NCBI RefSeq assembly: GCF_902859765.1
Contig: NZ_CADIJV010000016.1
Coordinates: forward strand, 1 to 64,000
Source: Achromobacter pulmonis
Lineage (GTDB): Bacteria; Pseudomonadota; Gammaproteobacteria; Burkholderiales; Burkholderiaceae_B
Direction of reading: 5' to 3'
Length of the DNA: 64,000 bases
In this document: positions 8,233-16,868 of the stretch, piece after piece
Numbering within the stretch: position 1 is the first letter of the stretch
Layout: each line of letters begins with the position of its first letter
The notes under the pieces: generated by a model
The model's database searches: none
The model's input: only the letters and a program-made list of their open reading frames with translations
Told to the model about the DNA's origin: nothing
Translations under genes and position numbers: made by a program

Positions 8233-9432
8233 TCAGGCGGCGGCCGGCTGCGCCAGCGGCTGTTCGCGCACGGGCAGGCACAGCAACGCCGCGGCCACCG
8301 CCAGCGCCACGCCCAGCCACCAGACCAGGTCGTAGCTGCCGGTAGTGGCGTAGGCATAGCCGCCCAGCCAGACCCCGATGAAACTGCCGACCTGATGGCC
8401 CAGGAACACAATGCCGGACAAGGTCGCAGCATAGCGCAGGCCGTAGATCTGGCCGATCAGGCCCTGCGTCAGCGGCACCGTGCCCAGCCAGAACAGCCCC
8501 ATCCAGGCTGCGAATGCATACAGCACCCAAGGTGACAGCGGCAGCCACAATAGCAACAGGATGCCGAAGGCGCGCATGCCGTAGACCACCGCCAGCAGAC
8601 GCTTCTTGCTGTACTTCCCGCCAAGCTTGCCGGCATAGAAAGAACCCAGCACGTTGAACAGCCCGATCAGCGCGATCGCGGTGGCGCCCTGCCCCGGCGT
8701 CAGGCCGCCATCGGTGACGTAGGCCGGCAGGTGCAGCGTGATGAAGGCGGTGTGGAAGCCGCAGACGAAATAGCTCCAGAACAGGAAGTGGAACGACGGA
8801 TGCCGCACCGCCTGGCGCACCGCCGCCGCCAGCGATTGCTGCGGCCCGCCATGGGCTTGCGGGCGGCCGCGCAGGTAATAGGCCAGCGGCGCGGCGCAGG
8901 CCACGAACAGCGACAGCACCCACAGCGCGCCCGGCCAATCCAGGCCGGAGATCAGCACCTGGCCGGTCGGCACCACGGCGAACTGGCCCAGCGAACCGCC
9001 GGCGCTGGCGATGCCCATGGCGGTGCTGCGATAGGCGGGCGGCACCGCGCGCGCCACCACCGGCAGGATCACCGGGAAGGTCGTGCCGGCCTGACCCAGG
9101 CCGACCAGCAGGCCGGCGCTCAGGTAGAGCGTGGTTTCGTCGGTGGCGAAACGCGTGCCGATCATGCCCAGCATGTACAGCAGCGCGCCCAACGCGATGG
9201 TACGGCCGGAACCATACCGGTCGGCCAGGATGCCCATGAAGATGCAGGCCACGCCCCAGACCAGGTTCTGCAGGGCGAAGGCCATGGAAAACACTTCGCG
9301 GCTCCAGCCGTGGGCCAGGCCCATCGGCTGCATGAACAGGCCGAAGGTGGCGCGCACGCCCATGGCCAGCAGCACCACCAGGGTACCCAGGATGATGGTG
9401 CGCAGGTAACGCGTATCGGTAGTGCTCGACAT
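8233..9432 (-). CDS. MFS transporter (oxalate/formate or monocarboxylate antiporter-like)
   Basis: Inner-membrane secondary transporter of 399 residues with about 12 hydrophobic segments. The loop after TM2 contains GILADRYGSGR, the MFS motif A. The N-terminus (GVRATFGLFMQPM) and AYRSTAMGIASAGGSLGQF resemble the OFA/MCT-like branch that carries small carboxylates. The substrate cannot be read from sequence. It diverges from the flavin oxidoreductase at 9630, and a small membrane ORF follows. The ATG at 9430-9432 is the most upstream one that keeps a short cytoplasmic N-terminus. Confidence 0.88.
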   Translation of the reverse strand: MSSTTDTRYLRTIILGTLVVLLAMGVRATFGLFMQPMGLAHGWSREVFSMAFALQNLVWGVACIFMGILADRYGSGRTIALGALLYMLGMIGTRFATDETTLYLSAGLLVGLGQAGTTFPVILPVVARAVPPAYRSTAMGIASAGGSLGQFAVVPTGQVLISGLDWPGALWVLSLFVACAAPLAYYLRGRPQAHGGPQQSLAAAVRQAVRHPSFHFLFWSYFVCGFHTAFITLHLPAYVTDGGLTPGQGATAIALIGLFNVLGSFYAGKLGGKYSKKRLLAVVYGMRAFGILLLLWLPLSPWVLYAFAAWMGLFWLGTVPLTQGLIGQIYGLRYAATLSGIVFLGHQVGSFIGVWLGGYAYATTGSYDLVWWLGVALAVAAALLCLPVREQPLAQPAAA

Positions 9433-9571
9433 GATTGTTCTTATTGACGACGGCGGGCGCCCCCCTCTCCTCGGGACGGTCGGGCCTTGGGCCAGACGCG
9501 CACATCATAAACAAATAACCCGGACCGCCCGGGAATACCCGCGTCGGCACATCGCATATGCCCCCACAATT

Positions 9572-9590
9572 TAGTTGATTTTATCAACTA
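9572..9590. promoter_or_regulatory. Palindromic operator, MarR type (site 1)
   Basis: TAGTTGAT-TTT-ATCAACTA is a perfect 8-bp inverted repeat with a 3-nt spacer. It lies 39 bp before the flavin oxidoreductase start and 139 bp upstream of the divergent MFS gene. Near-identical sites occur at 13619-13637 and 17717-17735, so it is a likely binding site of the local MarR protein. Confidence 0.75.
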
Positions 9591-9629
9591 CATATTCCAG
9601 AATGGGACTTTTCCCACCTCCCCTGAACC

Positions 9630-10583
9630 ATGACTCTGCAAACCCCGCTGACCCGCCTGCTGGGCACGCGCTATCCGATTATCCAGGGCGGCATGAGCTG
9701 GGCCTCGTCGAATGCGGCGCTGGCGCTGGCGGTGTCGCGCGCCGGCGGCCTGGGCGTGATCGCCGCCGGCCCCATGTACCCCGAGGCGCTGCTGGCCGCC
9801 ATCCGCGCGGTCCGCGCCGGCACCGACGCGCCTTTCGCGGTCAACATCCCGCTCTACAACAAACGCGCGCAGGAACACATGGACATCGCCCTGAGCGAGG
9901 GCGTGCCCATCATCATCGCGTCGCAGGGCGGGCCGCAGAAGCACATCGGCCGCGCGCGCGAGGCCGGCGCCAAATGGCTGCAAGTGATCGCCAGCCCCGA
10001 ACATGCCGCCAAGGCCGAAGCGGCTGGCGTGGACGCGGTGATCGCGGTCGGCCTGGAAGCCGGCGGCCATCCCGGCCCCGATGAAATCGGCTTGCAGGTA
10101 TTGCTGCGTTCCGTGGTGCGGCGCGTGTCGGTGCCGGTGGTGGCGGCCGGCGGCATCGCCGATGGCGCCGGCATCGCGGCGGCGCTGTGCCTGGGCGCCG
10201 CCGGCGTCCAGTTGGGAACACGGTTCCTGCTGACGCCGGAGGCCGGCGTGTGCGATGCCTACAAAGCGGCGGTGCTGGCCGCCGGCGTGGCCGACACCAC
10301 GCTGGTGGGGCGCGGCCGCTCGCCGGTACGGATGCTGCGCAACGCCTTTGCCCACGACTATCTCGCGGCCGAACGCGACGGCGACCAGACCGTGCTGGAG
10401 ACGATGTTCGCCGGCAGTTCCCTGAAGCAGGCCGCCTTCGACGGCGACGTGCGGGGCGGCAAGGTCGAGGCCGGCCAGAGCGCGGGCCTGATCGACAGCC
10501 TGCAACCGGCCGGCGCGGTGGTCGAGCAACTGGTGGCGCAAACCCGCGATGCGCTCAGGCGCGTGGCGTTACTGGCCGGATGA
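9630..10583 (+). CDS. NAD(P)H-dependent flavin oxidoreductase / nitronate monooxygenase family
   Basis: FMN-dependent TIM-barrel enzyme of 317 residues. It begins with the family N-terminus TRYPIIQGGMSWAS, followed by VSRAGGLGVIAAG, IIASQGGP, GLEAGGHPG, VPVVAAGGIADG and GAAGVQLGTRFL, the phosphate-binding glycines and C-terminal barrel signature of the 2-nitropropane dioxygenase family. Members oxidise alkyl nitronates, or act as NAD(P)H:quinone or enoyl reductases; which applies here is not visible. The palindrome upstream is shared with the crotonase operons, suggesting a role in the same acyl-CoA pathway. The start follows a weak ribosome site. Confidence 0.9.
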   Translation: MTLQTPLTRLLGTRYPIIQGGMSWASSNAALALAVSRAGGLGVIAAGPMYPEALLAAIRAVRAGTDAPFAVNIPLYNKRAQEHMDIALSEGVPIIIASQGGPQKHIGRAREAGAKWLQVIASPEHAAKAEAAGVDAVIAVGLEAGGHPGPDEIGLQVLLRSVVRRVSVPVVAAGGIADGAGIAAALCLGAAGVQLGTRFLLTPEAGVCDAYKAAVLAAGVADTTLVGRGRSPVRMLRNAFAHDYLAAERDGDQTVLETMFAGSSLKQAAFDGDVRGGKVEAGQSAGLIDSLQPAGAVVEQLVAQTRDALRRVALLAG

Positions 10584-10601
10584 ACCGCAGCGTCCGGCCA
10601 G
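10572..10601. terminator. Hairpin between convergent genes
   Basis: CTGGCCGGA (10572-10580) pairs perfectly with TCCGGCCAG (10593-10601) and overlaps the flavoprotein stop codon. It lies between two convergent genes. There is no clear T-tract, so factor-independent termination is uncertain. Confidence 0.4.
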
Positions 10602-10608
10602 AATCCGC

Positions 10609-11580
10609 CTATTTCTTCATCAACCCCGCCGCCTGCACCAGCTTGCGCATGGCGGCCTGGTTCCGCTCCACGAAGGCAGTGGCTTCCCGCGGCGTCATGG
10701 TCCACAGGTCTACCCCCTGCGCCTGCATCAGTTTGCGGTATTCGGGACTGGCGTTGACCTTGGCCACCGCGTCGTTCAGGCGCTGCACGACTTCCGGCGG
10801 CGTGCCCTTGGGCGCGGCCAGGCTGTACCAGGAGGCCGATTCGGCCCCCTTCACGCCGGATTCGGCCAACGTCGGCACCTCGGGCAGCAGCGGCGAGCGA
10901 TGGTCGTTGGCATAGGCCAGCGCCTTCAGGCGCCCGCTGCGGATGAACGGCAGGCTGGCGGCCAGGTTCAGCACCGCCATGTCCACCTGCCCGCCAACCA
11001 GGTCGTTGATGGCCGGCGCGGCGCCGCTGTAGGGAATATGGACGATATCCACGCCGGCGCGTTCGCGGAACAGCTCCGCGCCCAGGTGTGGCGAACTGCC
11101 CGGCCCGGCCGACGCGTAGTTGATGCGCCCCGGCTCCTTGCGCGCCATCGCGATCAGTTGCCCGACGCTGTCGACCTCGAGCGTGGGCCGCACCACCAGC
11201 ATATTGGGCTGGTTGGCAACAATCGAGATAAATGCGAAGTCCTTGATGCCGTCGTACGGCGTCTGCTGCATCAGCGGCGTGACCACATGCGCGGCCGAGG
11301 TGCCGAGCAGCAGCGTGTAGCCGTCGGGCTTGGCGCGCGCCACGTAATTGGCGCCGATGGCGGCGCCGCCGCCGGCCTTGTTCTCGACGATGACGGCCTT
11401 GCCCAGCTGTTTCTCCAGTTCGCGCGCCAGGGCCCGTCCGAGTACGTCGGCCGGACCGCCGGCGGCGTAGGGGTTGACCAGCGTGATGGGTTGCGACGGG
11501 TAGGCCTCGGCGGCCATGGCCGGGCCGCTCAGCGCGCCCGCCAACGCCGCGCCGCACAGCAGGCGCTTCATAATCTTCAT
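10609..11580 (-). CDS. Bug-family tripartite tricarboxylate transporter substrate-binding protein
   Basis: Periplasmic solute receptor of 323 residues. A signal peptide (MKIMKRLLCGAALAGALSGP, cleavage near AMA-AEA) precedes YPSQPITLVNPYAAGGPADVLGR, the Bug N-terminal signature, then ENKAGGGAAIGANYVA and KPDGYTLLLG. Bug proteins bind carboxylates through the loop glycines. No TctA/TctB membrane genes lie nearby, which is common in this family. The start is the ATG at 11578-11580 with AGGAGA upstream; longer frames exist but lack a signal peptide at their start. It is the last gene of the crotonase/CoA-transferase unit and probably captures that pathway's substrate. Confidence 0.9.
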   Translation of the reverse strand: MKIMKRLLCGAALAGALSGPAMAAEAYPSQPITLVNPYAAGGPADVLGRALARELEKQLGKAVIVENKAGGGAAIGANYVARAKPDGYTLLLGTSAAHVVTPLMQQTPYDGIKDFAFISIVANQPNMLVVRPTLEVDSVGQLIAMARKEPGRINYASAGPGSSPHLGAELFRERAGVDIVHIPYSGAAPAINDLVGGQVDMAVLNLAASLPFIRSGRLKALAYANDHRSPLLPEVPTLAESGVKGAESASWYSLAAPKGTPPEVVQRLNDAVAKVNASPEYRKLMQAQGVDLWTMTPREATAFVERNQAAMRKLVQAAGLMKK

Positions 11581-11656
11581 GGTTTGTCTCCTGGAATATT
11601 GTGTTTTGTGTCTGATGGTGTGCGAGGGATGGCAACGGGGCGCCGCGCCCCGCCCC

Positions 11657-12853
11657 CTAGATCGCGCCCTGCTCGCGTAAAGCCTCGATCTGCGCCGGCG
11701 CCAGGCCCAGCCGGCCGGCCAGCACGCTGTCGGTATGCTCGCCCAGCAAGGGCGGGCGCTGCAGCCGCGGATCGTCGAAACCGTCGAACTTGAATGGCAC
11801 CGGCACCGCGCCGAAGCGGCCGATGGACGGATGCTCGTAGCTGCCAACCATGCCGCGCGCCAGCACGTGCTCGTTGTGCAGGATTTCCTCTACGTCCAGG
11901 ATCGGGCCGGCCGGCACGCCACGCGCATCGCAGCGGCGGCACAGTTCGTCGCGCGTCAGCCGCGCGGCGGCGGCCGACAGACCGGCCATGACCTCGTCGC
12001 GCCGCGCCACGCGCACGGCGTTGCGCGCCAGTTCCGGGTCGTCGGCCCATTGCGGCAGGTCGAGCGCCTCGCACAGCGGCTTCCAATGCTGGTCGCTGCC
12101 GGTGATCTGCACCCAGCGCCCGTCCCCGCACTGGAAGGCGGCGGACGGCACCCGGCCGGGGTGCTCGGTGCCCAGGCGCGGCGGCACTTCGCCCAGCGCA
12201 AAATAGCGCGCGGCGGCCAGCGACAGCAGGCCTACCTGCCCGTCCAGCATCGAGAAATCGATATGGCAGCCCTGCCCCGAACGCGCCCGTCCCACCAGCG
12301 CCGACAGGATGCCGATGGCGGCCCACAGGCCCGAGGTCAGGTCGCTGACGGGCAGGCCCGGCTTGACCGGACCGCCGCCCCGCTCGCCGGTCAGGCTCAT
12401 GATGCCGCCCATGGCCTGGAACACCGTGTCATAGCCCTTGCGCGGCGCGTATGGCCCGGTCATGCCGAAACCGGTGCACGAGAAATAGATCAGGCCGGGG
12501 TTGTCCGGGGCGATGTGCTCGCGGTCGAGGCCGTACTTGGCCAGCGTGCCGACCGGGAAATTCTCCACCACCACGTCGCAAGTCTGGGCCAGGCCCCGGA
12601 TCACGGCCTGCCCTTCGGGGTGGCGGAAGTTCACCGTGATCGACTGCTTGCTGCGGTTGAATGCTAGGTAGTAGGCCGACTCGGTGCCGCCCTCGCCATG
12701 CACCTTGGGTTCGAAGCCACGCGTCTCGTCGCCACCGCCGGGCTGCTCGACCTTGATGACCTCGGCGCCCAGCTCGGCCAGGATCATCGAGGCGAACGGG
12801 CACGCCAGCACGCGCGACAGGTCCAGGATAGTGACGCCTTCGAGCGGCCTCAT
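11657..12853 (-). CDS. CaiB/BaiF (family III) acyl-CoA transferase
   Basis: Family III CoA-transferase of 398 residues that moves CoA between acyl-CoA and a free carboxylate. It has the N-terminal LDLSRVLACPFASMILAELGAEVIKVE, NPGLIYFSCTGFG, the nucleophile region GYDTVFQAMGG (conserved Asp of this family) and C-terminal LGEHTDSVL. The ATG at 12851-12853 overlaps the stop of the upstream crotonase by four bases (ATGA), showing translational coupling. It can activate a carboxylic acid without ATP. Donor and acceptor are unknown. Confidence 0.92.
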   Translation of the reverse strand: MRPLEGVTILDLSRVLACPFASMILAELGAEVIKVEQPGGGDETRGFEPKVHGEGGTESAYYLAFNRSKQSITVNFRHPEGQAVIRGLAQTCDVVVENFPVGTLAKYGLDREHIAPDNPGLIYFSCTGFGMTGPYAPRKGYDTVFQAMGGIMSLTGERGGGPVKPGLPVSDLTSGLWAAIGILSALVGRARSGQGCHIDFSMLDGQVGLLSLAAARYFALGEVPPRLGTEHPGRVPSAAFQCGDGRWVQITGSDQHWKPLCEALDLPQWADDPELARNAVRVARRDEVMAGLSAAAARLTRDELCRRCDARGVPAGPILDVEEILHNEHVLARGMVGSYEHPSIGRFGAVPVPFKFDGFDDPRLQRPPLLGEHTDSVLAGRLGLAPAQIEALREQGAI

Positions 12854-13584
12854 CGCGCCGCCCCCTGGCGGAAGCCGCGCATGATGACGTTGGCGTCGCG
12901 GCCCACGCCCAGCGCCTCGCCCAACCCCAGATCGGCCGCGCGGTGGAAGGCGCGCTTGGTCAGGCCCATGGCCGCCGGTTCCCAGCCCGCCAGGCGCCGC
13001 GCCATCGCCAGCGCCTCTTCCAGCACCTGCGCGGCGGGCGCGACCCGGTTGGCGATGCCCAACTGCAACGCGCGCGCGCCATCGATCGGCTCGGCCATCG
13101 CCACCAGCTCGAAGGCATGCTTGCGGCCCACCTGCCGCACCAGGTTGGCCATGACCACGGCGGCCACGATGCCGTGGCGCAGTTCCGGATAGCCAAAGCG
13201 TACGTCCGAGGCCATGACCGTCAGGTCGCACGCCAGCGCCAGGCCGGCGCCGCCGCCGAGCGCGTTGCCATGCACCGCGCCAATGACCGGCTTGGCCATG
13301 CGCGAGAACACCAGGTGCAGATCGGTGGTGAGATCCGCGCGGCGCAGCACCGCGTCCGGTTGTTCCGGCGTCAGCGCCGAGAACTCGGTGGTGTCGGCGC
13401 CCGCGCAGAACGACTTGCCGTTGCCCGCCAGCACCACGGCGCGGATCGCCTCGTCGCGGTCGGCCTGGCGCAGGGCGTCCAGCAGCGACGTGGTCAGCGC
13501 GGTGTTCAGGGCGTTGTGTTTTTCCGGACGGTTCAGCCGCAGCAGCCGCACGGCGTCCAGGTCTTCGATGATCAGTTCCGACAT
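12850..13584 (-). CDS. Enoyl-CoA hydratase/isomerase family protein lacking one catalytic Glu
   Basis: Crotonase-fold protein, 244 residues from the ATG at 13584. An in-frame GTG at 13587 directly before it is an alternative start; GAGG lies 6-9 nt upstream. The oxyanion-hole segments NGKSFCAGAD and GNALGGGAGLALACD are present. Of the two Glu used by hydratases, the second is conserved (E134 in FGYPE) but the first is Gly114 (GGGAG instead of GGGCE). That pattern suggests an isomerase, hydrolase or lyase rather than a standard hydratase. It is first in an operon with the CoA-transferase and Bug receptor, with a MarR-type palindrome 35 bp upstream. Confidence 0.88.
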   Translation of the reverse strand: MSELIIEDLDAVRLLRLNRPEKHNALNTALTTSLLDALRQADRDEAIRAVVLAGNGKSFCAGADTTEFSALTPEQPDAVLRRADLTTDLHLVFSRMAKPVIGAVHGNALGGGAGLALACDLTVMASDVRFGYPELRHGIVAAVVMANLVRQVGRKHAFELVAMAEPIDGARALQLGIANRVAPAAQVLEEALAMARRLAGWEPAAMGLTKRAFHRAADLGLGEALGVGRDANVIMRGFRQGAAR

Positions 13585-13618
13585 CACGGATATCCTCTTC
13601 CAATGGCGATGTGCAAAT

Positions 13619-13637
13619 TGATTGATTAAATCAACAA
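13619..13637. promoter_or_regulatory. Palindromic operator, MarR type (site 2)
   Basis: TGATTGAT-TAA-ATCAACAA shares the (A/G)TTGAT-N3-ATCAAC core with the sites at 9572 and 17717. It lies just upstream of the crotonase operon start (13584) and downstream of marR on the same strand, so it probably controls the operon that begins here. Confidence 0.65.
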
Positions 13638-13674
13638 TAAGGGTAAAAAAAGGCGCAAGGCGCGCCCCTCGCGT

Positions 13675-14211
13675 TCAGCGCGGCTGCACCCCGCGGCCAC
13701 GACGCGCCGGCACCTCCGCCTTGCACTCGTTCAACATCTCCAGCGCATGCGCGGTGAGCTTGTCCAGCGTGCGCTCCAGGGTTTCGCGTTCGGTCTCCGA
13801 AAGCACCGACAGCATGCTCTCGTTGCGCTCGATCGCAGCCGGGAACATCTCTTCGTACAGCGCGCGGCCGGCGCGCGTCAGGTCCAGGCTGACGCCGCGC
13901 CCGTCCTGGCTGTCGGCGCTGCGCTGGATCAGGCCGCGCTCGATCAGCTCCGACACGGTGCGGCTGGCCTGGCTCTTGTCGATATTGGCCTCGCGCGCCA
14001 CCGCGTTCAACGACATGTCCGGCGCCGCGCCCAGTAGCGCGATGATGCGCCATTCGCGCGGACCGACGCCGTAGCGGCTTTCGTTCAGGCCGGCGGCGAT
14101 ACGGCTGGACACATAGGCCAGCCGGTTCAGGCGGTACGAGAACAGCTCCTTTAACGCCCGGGGTGCGGGACGCGCGGCGGTGGCGGACTTGGATGCGGTG
14201 CGGGTGGCCAT
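13675..14211 (-). CDS. MarR-family transcriptional regulator
   Basis: Protein of 178 residues with a winged helix-turn-helix: REWRIIALLGAAPDMSLNAVAREANIDKSQ (recognition helix), SRTVSELIERGLIQR and the wing SADSQDGRGVSLDLTRAG. MarR proteins are dimers that bind short palindromes and are usually released by an aromatic acid or acyl-CoA ligand. It sits between the two crotonase operons; palindromes of the expected size lie before both and before the flavoprotein gene. The gene is 87 bp downstream of the lyase gene on the same strand and may be the last gene of that operon. The ATG at 14211 gives a short basic N-terminal tail before the dimerisation helix. Confidence 0.93.
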   Translation of the reverse strand: MATRTASKSATAARPAPRALKELFSYRLNRLAYVSSRIAAGLNESRYGVGPREWRIIALLGAAPDMSLNAVAREANIDKSQASRTVSELIERGLIQRSADSQDGRGVSLDLTRAGRALYEEMFPAAIERNESMLSVLSETERETLERTLDKLTAHALEMLNECKAEVPARRGRGVQPR

Positions 14212-14298
14212 GGCGAACTCGTCAGATGCGGAAAAGCGTGGCGCGCGCGCGCGGCGCGCGCCACTGCCCGCATGATATACAAAGGCCGCGCGCGGCCC

Positions 14299-15249
14299 TC
14301 ATGCCGCCGCTCCCGCGGCCACGCCGATCAGCGGGTTCAGCCCGCTTTGCGCCACCCGGCTGTGCAGGACGCGCCCCAGCACCTCCTGGCAGCGCGCCGA
14401 GATGGCCGCCAGCGCCCGCAGGTCCAGGCCGGTGCGCACGCCCATCGACTCGAACAGGTTGACCAGGTCCTCGGTCGCGACATTGCCGGTGTGGCCGCCG
14501 CCATAGCGCACCTTGGCCGGATGGCCGCCGACGCCGCCGAAGGCGCAGTCGAAATGCGTGACGCCCGCTTCCAGCGCTGCCAGGTAGTTCACCAGCCCGG
14601 TACCGCGCGTGTCGTGGAAATGCGCCACCGGCGTCACCTCGGGCAGCTCGCGCGCCATGCGGCCATACAGATCGCGCACCGAAGCGGGCGTGGCCATGCC
14701 GGTGGTGTCGCCCAGCGTCACGATGCCCACGCCCAGCGCGGCGAAGCGCCGCGCATCGGCCATGACCGCATCGGGATCGACCGCCCCCTCGAAGGGGCAG
14801 CCGAACGCTACCGAGATCGTGCCGATGAGGCGAAAGCGGCCATTCGCCAACCGCGCCATCGCGGCGATGTTGTCCCATTGCGCGGCGCGCTCGCGCTTGA
14901 GGTTGCGCGTCGAATGCGATTCGCTGGCCGAGACCAGCAGGCTGATCTCGTTGGCGCCGATGCCAGCGTCCAGGTCGGCCAGCGCCCGCTCGACGGCGCG
15001 CGCGTTGGCGCAGGTAGCCTTGTACCAGACCCCCGCGCGGCGCGGCAGCGCCGCCAGCAGTTCGCTGGCATCGCCAAACTGCGGCACCACTTTGGGGTTG
15101 GAATAGGAGGTCGCCTCGATCCGCTCGAAGCCCAGCGCCGCGAAACGGTCGATCAGGTCGGCCTTGACCGCCGTGTCGATGAAGTCGGGCTCGTGCTGCA
15201 GGCCATCGCGCGCGAAGCATTCGCACAGCACCACGTCGCGCGCGCTCAT
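14299..15249 (-). CDS. HMG-CoA-lyase-like DRE-TIM metallolyase with substituted active-site Cys
   Basis: TIM-barrel lyase of 316 residues resembling hydroxymethylglutaryl-CoA lyase. Metal and substrate residues are conserved: RDGLQ (R14, D15), HFHDT (H210, H212) and GNVATEDLV near the C-terminus. In true HMG-CoA lyases the flexible loop is GGCPYA with a catalytic Cys. Here it is GGHP with His243, followed by four extra residues, so the reaction or substrate probably differs. The family cleaves a 3-hydroxy-acyl-CoA by a retro-Claisen/aldol step. The start overlaps the stop of the acyl-CoA synthetase by four bases, so they are co-translated. Confidence 0.88.
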   Translation of the reverse strand: MSARDVVLCECFARDGLQHEPDFIDTAVKADLIDRFAALGFERIEATSYSNPKVVPQFGDASELLAALPRRAGVWYKATCANARAVERALADLDAGIGANEISLLVSASESHSTRNLKRERAAQWDNIAAMARLANGRFRLIGTISVAFGCPFEGAVDPDAVMADARRFAALGVGIVTLGDTTGMATPASVRDLYGRMARELPEVTPVAHFHDTRGTGLVNYLAALEAGVTHFDCAFGGVGGHPAKVRYGGGHTGNVATEDLVNLFESMGVRTGLDLRALAAISARCQEVLGRVLHSRVAQSGLNPLIGVAAGAAA

Positions 15250-16868
15250 GCCTGTTGCTCCAGCCCGAACAGCGCCAGCGCATGGGCGCGCAGCTTGTTC
15301 TTCTGCACTTTGGAGCTGCCGGTCATGCCGATGTGCTCGAAGCTGTCGACGATCTCAACATAGCGCGGCACCTTGAAATTGGCGCACCGCGCCTTGCACC
15401 AGGCTGTCAGCTCGTCCGGCGTGCAGTCCTGCCCGTCCTTGAGCAGCACGAACGCCGCCGGCACTTCGCCCAGCCGCGCGTCCGGCACGCCCACCACCTG
15501 CGCCATGCGCACGGCGGGATGGCCGTGCAGGGTCTCCTCCACTTCGGCCGGCGCGACGTTCTCGCCGCCCACGCGGAACATATCCTTCAGCCGGCCCACC
15601 ATGCGCAGCCGGCCGTGCGCGTCCATTTCGCCCAGGTCGCCGGTGCTGAGCCAGCCGTCCGCGCCGAGCGCGCGGGCAGTGGCCTCGGGCATTTTGTAGT
15701 AGCCCTTCATCACGCTCCAACCGCGCGCCTGGATCTCGCCCTGCATGCCGGGCGGCAATGGCGCGCCCGTTCCCGGGTTCACCACCCGCACCTGCATGCC
15801 CGGATGCGGCAGCGCCCAGCCCATGGCGCGCAGCTCGAACGGATCGTCGTGCGCCGACAGCGTGATGTTGGGCGAAGCCTCGGATTGGCCGTAGGCATTG
15901 CAAATGCCCGGCACGCCCATCACATCGCGGATCTTGCCCATTACCTGCGGGCCGGCGGCGGCCCAGCCGCCACGCAGGTGGATACGGCTGCGGTCGAAAT
16001 CAGGATGCCCCATCAGCATGAGGAAGATGGTGTCATTGCCGGACGTCAGCGTGCAGCGTTCTTCGTCCAGCATGCGCAATGCCTCGGCCACGTCGAACTT
16101 CGGCAGCGTCAGCAGGCAGCACCCGGTCATCAGGCTCACCAGGATCGACAAGGTGGTGCCGGCCACGTGAAAGTACGGGCGGATGCTGAAGTAGCGGTCG
16201 TCGGGCCGCACGCCGATGCGCTGCGCCGCGGCCCAGGCGTTGGTCAGCATGTTGGCGTGCGTCAGCATTACGCCCTTCGGGAACGAGGTGGTGCCCGAGG
16301 TGTACTGGATCAGCAGCACGTCGTCCGGCGCCACGGCGCGCATGACGGCGTCGAGCGCCGCATCGTCGACCGTGGCGCCGGCCCGCAGGAAGTCCTGCCA
16401 TGATTGCGCGCCCGTGGGGCAGCGCTCTCCCAGCACCACCACGCGCCGCAGCAGCGGCAGGGCCTGCCCGGGCAAGGCGGTCGTCAGCGCCGGCTCGACC
16501 TGCGCCAGCAGATCGAGGAAATCGATGCCCAGGAAGGTGTCGGCCGTCAGCAGCAGTTGAACGTCCGCCTGCTTGAGGCAGAACGCCAATTCATCGGTCT
16601 TGAAGCGCGTGTTGACCGGCACCGTCACGGCGCCCAGCAGGGCGCAGGCATAGAACACCTGCACCCAGGCGCCGCCGTTGCCCAACAGCACGCCGACGTG
16701 GTCGCCACGGCGCACCCCCGCCGCATGCAGGCCGCGGGCGATGCGGCGCGCGCCTTCCTGCAACGCCGCCCAGGTGTGGCGCTCGCCGGGCGCGACAAAG
16801 GCTTCGGCGTCGGCGCGATCGGCCACCTGGCGCGCCAGTGCCTGCGACAGAATCGTCGGGCCGATCAT
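15246..16868 (-). CDS. Acyl-CoA synthetase (AMP-forming, FadD3/long-chain ligase-like)
   Basis: ANL-superfamily ligase of 540 residues that activates a carboxylic acid with ATP and CoA. Motifs: P-loop YTSGTTSFPKGVMLTH, YGQSEASPN, STGDLGEMDAHGRLRMVGRLKDMFRVGGENVAPAEVEE, and the C-terminal catalytic Lys in GSSKVQKNKLR. The region before the lyase is typical of medium-chain or aromatic ligases, but the substrate cannot be read. The ATG at 16866-16868 overlaps the upstream crotonase stop (ATGA), and its own stop overlaps the lyase start. The three genes form a tightly coupled ligase-hydratase-lyase module. Confidence 0.92.
   Translation of the reverse strand: MIGPTILSQALARQVADRADAEAFVAPGERHTWAALQEGARRIARGLHAAGVRRGDHVGVLLGNGGAWVQVFYACALLGAVTVPVNTRFKTDELAFCLKQADVQLLLTADTFLGIDFLDLLAQVEPALTTALPGQALPLLRRVVVLGERCPTGAQSWQDFLRAGATVDDAALDAVMRAVAPDDVLLIQYTSGTTSFPKGVMLTHANMLTNAWAAAQRIGVRPDDRYFSIRPYFHVAGTTLSILVSLMTGCCLLTLPKFDVAEALRMLDEERCTLTSGNDTIFLMLMGHPDFDRSRIHLRGGWAAAGPQVMGKIRDVMGVPGICNAYGQSEASPNITLSAHDDPFELRAMGWALPHPGMQVRVVNPGTGAPLPPGMQGEIQARGWSVMKGYYKMPEATARALGADGWLSTGDLGEMDAHGRLRMVGRLKDMFRVGGENVAPAEVEETLHGHPAVRMAQVVGVPDARLGEVPAAFVLLKDGQDCTPDELTAWCKARCANFKVPRYVEIVDSFEHIGMTGSSKVQKNKLRAHALALFGLEQQA

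Noticed and set aside
8213-9550. Alternative minus-strand frame of 445 codons over the MFS gene
   Set aside because: It is an out-of-frame shadow; the frame at 8233-9432 has 12 membrane segments and MFS motifs.
10609-11847. Long N-terminal extension of the Bug receptor
   Set aside because: Only the ATG at 11580 is preceded by a ribosome site and starts a signal peptide; the extra residues overlap the CoA-transferase gene.
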